Of a stretch of DNA of 5,302 nt, positions 1-4,365 are shown piece by piece (the stretch's first letter is position 1; each line of letters opens with the position of its first letter). Both the position numbers and the translations under genes were made by a program. Source of the DNA: Chloroflexota bacterium (GTDB lineage: Bacteria; Chloroflexota; Anaerolineae; Aggregatilineales; UBA2796); contig RFIM01000280.1 of NCBI GenBank assembly GCA_003695215.1, positions 1 through 5,302 of the forward strand, read 5' to 3'. The notes below the pieces were generated by a model. That model was not told where the DNA came from. It made no database searches and saw nothing but the letters and a program-made list of their open reading frames with translations.

Positions 1-399
1 GACCAGAGCTTGCCTGCACAGGGCGTGCAAGGCGGCTCGGATTTCATGTTGTATGGCGGCACTTTCCAGCTGCCGCCTGGGACAACGCTGGTTTACACGC
101 TCAGCGGCGCGCTGCCACAGCCGCTCATGGCAGAAGCGTCGATCACCGCTCCGAATGGCTCGCTACAGCCGTTCGCCATTGCGCTGATTGTCGGCGGCTT
201 GCTGCTGATCGGCATCGGTTTGGTGCTGCTAGTGCGCGGCACACGCTCAATGGCACCTGCCCGCGATCAGCAACAGCTGATCGCAGCCTTAGCGCAGCTG
301 GATGAACAATATCGGCAGGGCAAGCTCAGCCAAGCGGCATATGCACGCAAGCGCGCGGCGCTCAAAGCGCAGCTGGCTAAGTTGATGCGCGAGGAGTAG
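1..399 (+). CDS. C-terminal part of a single-pass membrane protein with a SHOCT-like cytoplasmic tail (5' end outside window)
   Basis: The frame is open from base 1 to a TAG at 397-399, so this is the last 132 codons of a gene that starts upstream. The TTG at position 10 is probably internal. Visible residues 1-52 are rich in Gly, Thr, Pro and Ser and look like the end of an extracytoplasmic beta-rich domain. Residues about 56-79 form a strong hydrophobic helix (ALIVGGLLLIGIGLVLLV) followed by an Arg, placing the C-terminus inside by the positive-inside rule. Residues about 91-131 are two amphipathic helices joined by a turn (QLDEQYRQGKLSQAAYARKR), the pattern of SHOCT-type oligomerisation hairpins. 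I do not recognise the family and assign no function. The gene converges on the NUDIX gene with 47 bp between stops, and I see no clear terminator in that gap. Confidence 0.75.
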   Translation, partial: DQSLPAQGVQGGSDFMLYGGTFQLPPGTTLVYTLSGALPQPLMAEASITAPNGSLQPFAIALIVGGLLLIGIGLVLLVRGTRSMAPARDQQQLIAALAQLDEQYRQGKLSQAAYARKRAALKAQLAKLMREE

Positions 400-446
400 G
401 TCGGCATGAGGCTCTCAACGCGTCTGCTAACTGCTCAAACTGCGCA

Positions 447-956
447 CTAGCTGTTGAAGCGAATCTGCATTTGATCATCAGCTGTGTAGCTGACGTGCAT
501 GTAGATCAAGGCTTCGCTCGCTTGCTCGCCGAAGAGGCGCGGCAGCAAAGGCGGCAGGTCGTCTACCAGTGGCAGCCCATAGACGCGCTGCAGGGGAATC
601 CAGCTTAGCTCGCCTTCTGGGCTGTTCTGCACCTCGCGCGTCAGGGCCTCGCCTGTGAAAATGAACACCAAGATGCCGCCTGCGGCGTCGCTGGCCACGT
701 GCGAGATGGCCCGCAGGCGCAAATGGCGCACCTGCTCAGGCTTGATGCCGCTCTCTTCCTGAACTTCCCGCAGCGCCGCCGCCTCGATGCCCTCATCGCG
801 CTCAACATGACCGCCTAGCCCGTTGTAGCGATTCGGGAAGGTGCGCCGATGGGCGCCGCGCTTCATTAAGAGCAGATCGCCGTTGTTGGTCAGGAAGACC
901 AGCGTGCGCGGGATGACCATCCAGCGCTTTGAATCAAAGCCCTGTTGTGCGCTCAT
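447..956 (-). CDS. NUDIX hydrolase, MutT/8-oxo-dGTP diphosphatase-like
   Basis: This is a 169-residue cytoplasmic pyrophosphohydrolase with a complete NUDIX box. In G-x5-E-x7-R-E-U-x-E-E-x-G-U form it runs from Gly49 through Glu55, Arg63-Glu64 and Glu67-Glu68 to Gly70-Ile71, so all Mg2+-binding glutamates are present. The N-terminal strand (VIPRTLVFLTNNGDLLLMKR) and the later G-E-L-S-W-I-P segment fit the NUDIX fold. The family removes pyrophosphate from nucleoside diphosphates linked to another moiety. A dNTP-sanitising role (8-oxo-dGTP) is the common label for this subgroup, but substrate cannot be read from the sequence. Two adjacent ATGs exist (957-959 and 954-956). The AGGAG at 963-967 is 3 nt from the first and 6 nt from the second, so I chose the second. 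The gene is transcribed alone, divergently from the helical-protein/SPFH pair. Confidence 0.9.
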   Translation of the reverse strand: MSAQQGFDSKRWMVIPRTLVFLTNNGDLLLMKRGAHRRTFPNRYNGLGGHVERDEGIEAAALREVQEESGIKPEQVRHLRLRAISHVASDAAGGILVFIFTGEALTREVQNSPEGELSWIPLQRVYGLPLVDDLPPLLPRLFGEQASEALIYMHVSYTADDQMQIRFNS

Positions 957-962
957 CATGAA

Positions 963-967
963 CTCCT
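963..967 (-). promoter_or_regulatory. Shine-Dalgarno for the NUDIX gene, deciding between two adjacent ATGs
   Basis: The minus strand reads AGGAG-TTC-ATG-ATG. The 3-nt gap to the first ATG is short, while 6 nt to the second is normal, so initiation at 956 is favoured. The difference is one residue. Confidence 0.6.
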
Positions 968-1015
968 GAGATTCCTTTTCGTGCCTGAGCTGAGTGTTTC
1001 ACTGAAAATTGGTGT

Positions 1016-1044
1016 TTGTTGCTGGGCTGATTCTAGTGTATGCT
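1016..1044 (+). promoter_or_regulatory. Weak candidate promoter for the helical-protein/SPFH unit
   Basis: TTGTTG at 1016-1021 and TATGCT at 1039-1044 are separated by 17 bp, a sigma-70-like arrangement with three and four of six consensus matches. It lies about 40 bp before the chosen start at 1084, where a promoter is expected because the upstream gene is divergent. The match is weak and other positions in this 125-bp region are possible. A TAGAAT on the minus strand (1030-1035) could be a -10 box for the NUDIX gene, but I find no good -35 for it. Confidence 0.3.
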
Positions 1045-1069
1045 AACGTGAGAGCAGGCTGAGTGAGGC

Positions 1070-1074
1070 AAGGA
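1070..1074 (+). promoter_or_regulatory. Shine-Dalgarno for the helical-protein gene
   Basis: AAGGA is 9 nt before the ATG at 1084. It lies downstream of the alternative GTG at 1063, inside the longer reading frame, so it argues for initiation at 1084. Confidence 0.6.
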
Positions 1075-1083
1075 TTAAAGCTC

Positions 1084-1605
1084 ATGACCGATTTGTACGA
1101 GAAGATTGTTTCGCAGCGCAGCGGCTTGGAGCGCATCGTGGCGCGCATACCGGGCTTCCGCGGCTACAAGGAGATGACGGCGCGCCGCGAAGCCGATCGG
1201 ATGATCCGCGAACACATTGTCAAGCTGCTCAAGGAACAGATGCAGCGCTTCATCGCCGCTGAGAAGCACATGCTCAGCAAGGGCGGGCTTTCCGCAGCCA
1301 CCAAAACGCGCGAAGCCAAAGCGCAGTTCCAAATTTTCATCGACCGCGTGAACACCGCCGCGCCGGGCTACGCAGGCTTCTACGCTGCCCAGAAGATCGG
1401 CCCTGAGCAGTTGGAGAAAATTTACGCCTTCGATGCAGCGCTGATCGAATACGTGGACTATTTCCGCACGGCGATTGAGGCTTTCGACGCGGCCGCGCGC
1501 AGTGGCGAAGGCCTAGATGAGGCTATCAGCAAGCTGGAAATGGTCGCTATTGAAGCTAACGCCGCTTTCAACATGCGCGATAACGTTGTGACCGAGATCG
1601 TTTAG
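1084..1605 (+). CDS. Conserved-looking all-helical protein of unknown function, partner of the SPFH gene
   Basis: This 173-residue protein is predicted soluble, with no signal peptide or transmembrane segment. After a short N-terminal helix comes the segment IPGFRGYKEMTARREADRMI (about residues 22-41), with a Pro-Gly turn, aromatic residues and a dense Arg/Glu helix. The rest is long amphipathic helices rich in Ala, Glu, Lys and Gln, which could pack as a bundle or coiled coil. There are no cysteines, no metal-binding motif and no catalytic signature that I recognise, so I assign no enzymatic role. The start at 1084 is chosen over the GTG at 1063 because of the Shine-Dalgarno at 1070-1074. 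The SPFH gene begins 33 bp after the stop with no terminator between, so the two are very likely co-transcribed. An adaptor or structural partner of the SPFH scaffold is an inference from this context only. Confidence 0.8.
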   Translation: MTDLYEKIVSQRSGLERIVARIPGFRGYKEMTARREADRMIREHIVKLLKEQMQRFIAAEKHMLSKGGLSAATKTREAKAQFQIFIDRVNTAAPGYAGFYAAQKIGPEQLEKIYAFDAALIEYVDYFRTAIEAFDAAARSGEGLDEAISKLEMVAIEANAAFNMRDNVVTEIV

Positions 1606-1625
1606 TTAGGATCGAGTCTTTGAGA

Positions 1626-1630
1626 GAGGA
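1626..1630 (+). promoter_or_regulatory. Shine-Dalgarno for the SPFH gene, favouring the second ATG
   Basis: A purine tract at 1622-1630 ends in GAGGA, which overlaps the first base of the ATG at 1630 and therefore cannot serve it. It sits 8 nt before the ATG at 1639, the favoured start. Confidence 0.65.
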
Positions 1631-1638
1631 TGGCTATC

Positions 1639-2745
1639 ATGCCGCGGATTATTGACGTCATTTCGCATCCGAATGTGATGGAAGACGAGCTGGTCTGGCG
1701 CGAGCCGCAACAAGGCAACGGCGACTTTCGGTTCGGCTCACAAGTGATCGTGCAGGAAAGCCAAGTGGCGATCTTCGTGCGGCAAGGGCAAGTGCTGGAT
1801 GCGCTTGGGCCCGGCGCGCACACGCTGAACACAGGCAACATTCCGCTGCTCTCCAGCGCGCTGAATTTCCTTGTCTCCAGCGGCAAGAACATCTTCACAG
1901 CCGATGTTTACTTCGTCAACTTGCGCGATCTGCCCCAAGTGACTTGGGGCACGAATCCGCCTATCTACATGGAGACGCCAGGGCGCGGCGCGGGCTTCAT
2001 GCTGCTGCGCAATCGCGGCGTGATCGACATCGGCATTGAGGATCCAATTCGCTTCTTGAAGCAATACGGCATCGGGCGTCCGTCGCTGCGCTTGGCGGAT
2101 ATTCGCGAGCGCATTCAGACGATCTTGCTGGGCGAGATCACGGAGCTGATCTCAAAAGAGAAGATCAATAGCGTACAAGAGGCGAATCGCCTGATCAGCA
2201 GCCTTGAGTCGGCTTCGCTAGCGCTGCTCAACACGGAGTTTCAAGCGCTGGGCTTGCGCATCAAGAGCTTCCAAGCAGGTACCTTTGACGTCAAGGATTT
2301 GACGCAGGAAGATATCATCAAGTACGGCGGCGATGCGCGCACCTTCGCTGAGATGCGCCGCCTGGATATCGCTGAGGCCGCAGCCCAGAATCCAGGGTTG
2401 GGCGGCGCAGCAGCCGGCGCAGGTTTAGGGCTTGGGCTCGGGCAGACGCTCGGCGCTGCGATGAACCCTGAGCAGGCGGCGCTGCAGCAGCAAATGCAGC
2501 AACAGCAGATGATGATGCAGCAGATGATGATGCAGATGATGGCCAACCAGGCTAATCAGCAACAGCAGCAGCAACAAAAGCCGCCTGCAGCGCAGCAGCC
2601 GCCTGCTAATCCGCAGACCAAAGAAGAGATCGAGGCCCTGATCGCCAACTTGGATATGCGCTTGGCGAACGGCGAGATCAGCGAAGCAACCTACAATCGC
2701 CTGGTCGAGCGCTGGGAAAAACGCCTGAAGGAACTCGGCGGCTGA
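1639..2745 (+). CDS. SPFH/band-7 domain protein, YdjI-like (COG4260 type), with Gln/Met-rich linker and SHOCT-like C-terminus
   Basis: The product is 368 residues. Residues about 15-225 match the YdjI-type SPFH core: an E-L-V-W-R-E-P start, a GSQVIVQESQVAIFVRQGQV strand pair near 33-52, LGPGAHTLNT near 57-65, FVNLRDLPQVTWGT near 92-105, then the long helices of the band-7 fold ending near GTFDVKDLTQEDI. There is no transmembrane helix, as in B. subtilis YdjI, so membrane binding would be peripheral or through partners. A glycine-rich hinge (252-274) leads to a Gln/Met-rich stretch (283-313), a Pro/Gln linker, and a helical hairpin (327-366; NLDMRLANGEISEATYNRLV) typical of SHOCT. YdjI relatives that I recall end in zinc ribbons; none is present here and the protein has no cysteine. 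In B. subtilis the ydjFGHI operon links YdjI to PspA and membrane stress, but no PspA is visible here. Scaffolding at the membrane is the likely role. Confidence 0.88.
   Translation: MPRIIDVISHPNVMEDELVWREPQQGNGDFRFGSQVIVQESQVAIFVRQGQVLDALGPGAHTLNTGNIPLLSSALNFLVSSGKNIFTADVYFVNLRDLPQVTWGTNPPIYMETPGRGAGFMLLRNRGVIDIGIEDPIRFLKQYGIGRPSLRLADIRERIQTILLGEITELISKEKINSVQEANRLISSLESASLALLNTEFQALGLRIKSFQAGTFDVKDLTQEDIIKYGGDARTFAEMRRLDIAEAAAQNPGLGGAAAGAGLGLGLGQTLGAAMNPEQAALQQQMQQQQMMMQQMMMQMMANQANQQQQQQQKPPAAQQPPANPQTKEEIEALIANLDMRLANGEISEATYNRLVERWEKRLKELGG
2485..2577 (+). repeat. CAG/CAA/ATG trinucleotide-rich tract encoding the Gln/Met linker, with a 15-bp tandem duplication
   Basis: Nearly every codon here is CAG, CAA or ATG. 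It contains two adjacent perfect copies of CAGATGATGATGCAG (2506-2520 and 2521-2535), then a further CAG-rich run encoding seven consecutive Gln (2557-2577). All units are in frame, so slippage would change linker length without breaking the gene. Confidence 0.85.
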
Positions 2746-2763
2746 GCTGATGGATAAATGCCG

Positions 2764-2799
2764 CCTTGCCTTGTGTTGCTCGAGCGACGCAAGGCAAGG
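2764..2799 (+). terminator. Long hairpin after the SPFH gene, probable transcription terminator or 3' stabiliser
   Basis: CCTTGCCTTG (2764-2773) pairs perfectly with CAAGGCAAGG (2790-2799). The stem continues through TGTTGC/GCGACG with two G-T wobbles, giving about 16 base pairs closed by a TCGA loop. It lies 18 bp after the SPFH stop and before the next promoter, where a terminator is expected. There is no T-run after it (TCTTCGGCGC follows), so classic intrinsic termination may be inefficient. A 3'-end stabilising or processing hairpin is the alternative. Confidence 0.65.
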
Positions 2800-2838
2800 T
2801 CTTCGGCGCACTTGCGCAAACTTGAAGGTAGCCTACAA

Positions 2839-2867
2839 TTGACCTCACCTTAACATAGTAGTAGAAT
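2839..2867 (+). promoter_or_regulatory. Sigma-70-type promoter of the S1-domain gene
   Basis: TTGACC (2839-2844) and TAGAAT (2862-2867) are 17 bp apart, each five of six matches to the consensus boxes. Transcription would begin near 2874, leaving a leader of about 60 nt before the ATG at 2937. It is the best promoter match in the window, and the preceding hairpin separates it from the SPFH unit. Confidence 0.7.
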
Positions 2868-2891
2868 TGCGCCCAAAGTGCGATAATTCTA
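2862..2891 (+). promoter_or_regulatory. Inverted repeat overlapping the -10 box and start site of the S1 gene; possible operator
   Basis: TAGAATT (2862-2868) and AATTCTA (2885-2891) are perfect 7-bp inverted arms separated by 16 bp. The inner bases GCGC (2869-2872) and GTGC (2878-2881) can also pair, with one G-T wobble and a three-base bulge. The left arm contains the whole -10 hexamer, so a bound dimeric repressor would block the promoter. As RNA only part of the element would be transcribed, which favours a DNA operator over an attenuator. Confidence 0.4.
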
Positions 2892-2936
2892 TTCGCTATC
2901 CCAATCTCTCAGTTCACACAAGGAGCAACTGACACA

Positions 2937-3752
2937 ATGGAAGAGAACGCTGCGCTCACTCAGTCATCGGCAGCAAGCGCGCCCGACTTTGCGCCAAGCG
3001 CCGATGGGCAAGCCGCTCTCGCCAACGCGCTACAAGCGGTCAAGCCGAAGATGGAGCTACAGGGCACAGTCAAGCGCGTGGAGCTAGCAGGCGCCTTTAT
3101 AGACGTCGGCTTGGGCAAGGACGCTTTCGTCCACATCTCGCAGCTCAGCGAGTCGCCCGTCAAGAACGTCAGCGACGTGCTGCACGAAGGGCAAGCTGTC
3201 ACGGTCTGGGTTCACAAAGTTGACCGTGAGCGCGGGCTGCTGGAAGTCACGATGATCAAGCCGCTGGGCTTGGAGTGGCACGAGATTCGCGTGGGCGACG
3301 TGCTGACGGGCAAGATCGTCCGTATTGAGAATTACGGCGTCTTCGTGGATGTCGGCGCGGAACGGCCTGGCATGGTGCACGTCAAGGAGCTGGGCTACAA
3401 CTTCAAAGGCTCGCCTGCGAATGCCTACCAAATTGGCGATGAGCTGACAGCGAAAGTGATCAAGGTCAACAGCCGCAAGAAGCAGCTCGATCTGAGCGTG
3501 AAGGCGCTTGAAGTGCCGCCTGTGGCTGAAGCCGTCACTTCCGAGGACGAGGACGACGAGAAGGTGCCGAGTGCTATTGAATTAGCCTTGCGCCGCGCGC
3601 TGCTCAACGCCGCTGAAGAGTTTCCAGAGCTGGAGCGTGCCTTAGAGAACCGCGGCACACACAAGGGGAACAATCGCCGTGCTAAGCGGCGCGAGAAGGG
3701 CAGCGCACGCTCTAAGCAGGAAGAAGCCTTGGCGTCCAGCTCGGAAGGTTGA
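2937..3752 (+). CDS. Two-S1-domain RNA-binding protein (short ribosomal protein S1-like)
   Basis: This 271-residue cytoplasmic protein carries two tandem S1 (OB-fold) domains. The first spans about residues 38-108 (ELQGTVKRVELAGAFIDVGL, then DAFVHISQLS). The second spans about 117-190 (GDVLTGKIVRIENYGVFVDV, then PGMVHVKELG and a final KKQLDLSVKAL strand). The G-x-V, A/V-F-I/V-D-V-G and V-H-I/V signatures are intact in both. Residues 1-36 are an Ala/Ser-rich, probably disordered lead. The tail has an acidic patch (202-208), a short helix, then a strongly basic Arg/Lys segment (242-260). S1 domains bind single-stranded RNA. Canonical bacterial S1 has four to six such domains, so this could be a short S1 equivalent or a separate translation or RNA-decay factor. 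The AAGGAG at 2920-2925 is 11 nt from the ATG, slightly long. The gene has its own promoter and converges on the VKOR gene. Confidence 0.9.
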   Translation: MEENAALTQSSAASAPDFAPSADGQAALANALQAVKPKMELQGTVKRVELAGAFIDVGLGKDAFVHISQLSESPVKNVSDVLHEGQAVTVWVHKVDRERGLLEVTMIKPLGLEWHEIRVGDVLTGKIVRIENYGVFVDVGAERPGMVHVKELGYNFKGSPANAYQIGDELTAKVIKVNSRKKQLDLSVKALEVPPVAEAVTSEDEDDEKVPSAIELALRRALLNAAEEFPELERALENRGTHKGNNRRAKRREKGSARSKQEEALASSSEG

Positions 3753-3761
3753 TTCGGCGGC

Positions 3762-3788
3762 GCCGCAACTGCGGCAGCTTGGCGTTTT
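3762..3788 (+). terminator. Weak candidate terminator after the S1 gene
   Basis: GCCGC (3762-3766) and GCGGC (3771-3775) form a 5-bp GC stem with an AACT loop, 9 bp after the stop. A TTTT follows at 3785-3788, nine bases past the stem, farther than in a classic intrinsic terminator. It lies in the 65-bp gap between convergent genes. The minus strand has no T-run beyond the stem, so I call it for the plus strand only. Confidence 0.35.
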
Positions 3789-3817
3789 GTGCCTCTTGCA
3801 CTCCGCGTGGCGTCCTG

Positions 3818-4345
3818 CTACGCCTGCTCTGTCTCTTCGCCATCAGGCTCAGCGCTCAAAGTGCGCCACAGCCGTGTGAAGCTCACGCCAAACAGCGCAG
3901 TCATCGTCACGGCGCTGCCCATGCACCATTGGCAGAAGCTCCTGAGCACTAGCGCCTGCACAGCCACTAGGTAGCCTGAGACCAAAAAGCCGATCAGCGT
4001 CAGGCTGAAGATCAGCCACTTGCCGTGCCGTCTCAAGGCAGCAAGCCGTCGTTCGCCTATCAGCGCTAGGAAGATCGCGGCATAGCCTGCAAAGCCGAGG
4101 TAAGCGATTGGCACGCCGCCATAGCCGCCCAGATAGGCGTATGGCGTGTTATCCACGTAGCTGCAATTGCTGATCGCCTGGACGCAAGCGATCTCAGTAT
4201 TGGTCAGCTTGGTGTATGAGAGATACCCAGCGATGCACAAGCCGATCAGCGCTAAGAGCAGGCTGACGCGCCATAGTCTATCAGCGCGCACAACACGGCT
4301 CTCTGTAGCCTGTGCCGCATAGGGGACTGAGTTGCTGGTCGTCAT
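3818..4345 (-). CDS. VKOR-family membrane disulfide-generating oxidoreductase, without thioredoxin domain
   Basis: This 175-residue inner-membrane protein has four hydrophobic helices at about 25-44, 78-97, 109-133 and 139-158. It shows the vitamin K epoxide reductase signature: active-site CxxC as CQWC (Cys138, Cys141) at the start of the last helix, and a loop cysteine pair (Cys54, Cys61) after helix 1. A G-V-P-I-A-Y-L-G-F-A-G-Y segment corresponds to the family's conserved G-x-P-x-x-x-x-G-x-x-G-Y region. Bacterial VKOR takes electrons from a DsbA-like or thioredoxin-like protein and passes them to quinone, driving disulfide formation outside the cytoplasm. Some homologues are fused to thioredoxin; this one ends in a short acidic tail, so a separate partner is needed and none lies in the window. 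The start at 4345 is set by the AAAGGAG at 4354-4360. The moeA stop is 20 bp upstream, indicating co-transcription. Confidence 0.92.
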   Translation of the reverse strand: MTTSNSVPYAAQATESRVVRADRLWRVSLLLALIGLCIAGYLSYTKLTNTEIACVQAISNCSYVDNTPYAYLGGYGGVPIAYLGFAGYAAIFLALIGERRLAALRRHGKWLIFSLTLIGFLVSGYLVAVQALVLRSFCQWCMGSAVTMTALFGVSFTRLWRTLSAEPDGEETEQA

Positions 4346-4353
4346 CGGATACA

Positions 4354-4360
4354 CTCCTTT
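4354..4360 (-). promoter_or_regulatory. Shine-Dalgarno for VKOR, lying in the moeA-VKOR gap
   Basis: AAAGGAG on the minus strand is 8 nt before the ATG at 4345 and just after the moeA stop. It lies downstream of the GTG at 4367-4369, so it rules against that longer start, which would overlap the moeA stop as GTGA. Confidence 0.8.
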
Positions 4361-4365
4361 GTCTA

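Noticed and set aside
400..446. Gap between the convergent partial membrane gene and the NUDIX gene, checked for a terminator or small gene
   Set aside because: I found no convincing hairpin, T-run or ORF in these 47 bases.
1063..1083. Longer start (GTG at 1063) for the helical-protein gene
   Set aside because: The only good Shine-Dalgarno (1070-1074) lies downstream of it and is correctly spaced for the ATG at 1084.
2241..2811. Minus-strand ORFs rich in Cys/Ile or in Leu/His opposite the SPFH gene
   Set aside because: Their odd composition is the antisense reading of the CAG/ATG repeat tract. They have no independent start signals.
2806..2817. Short palindrome GCGCACTTGCGC after the main hairpin
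   Set aside because: The stem is only 4-5 bp with a tiny loop, expected by chance in GC-rich sequence.
2750..2842. 30-codon ORF starting ATG at 2750 with four cysteines, in the gap after the SPFH gene
   Set aside because: It runs through the whole terminator-like hairpin, has no convincing Shine-Dalgarno sequence, and ends inside the S1 promoter. Its coding content is explained by the palindrome.
3679..3974. Overlapping plus-strand ORFs of 61-67 residues over the S1 3' end and the VKOR gene
   Set aside because: They lie over two well-supported genes, overlap each other in different frames, and show no recognisable motifs.
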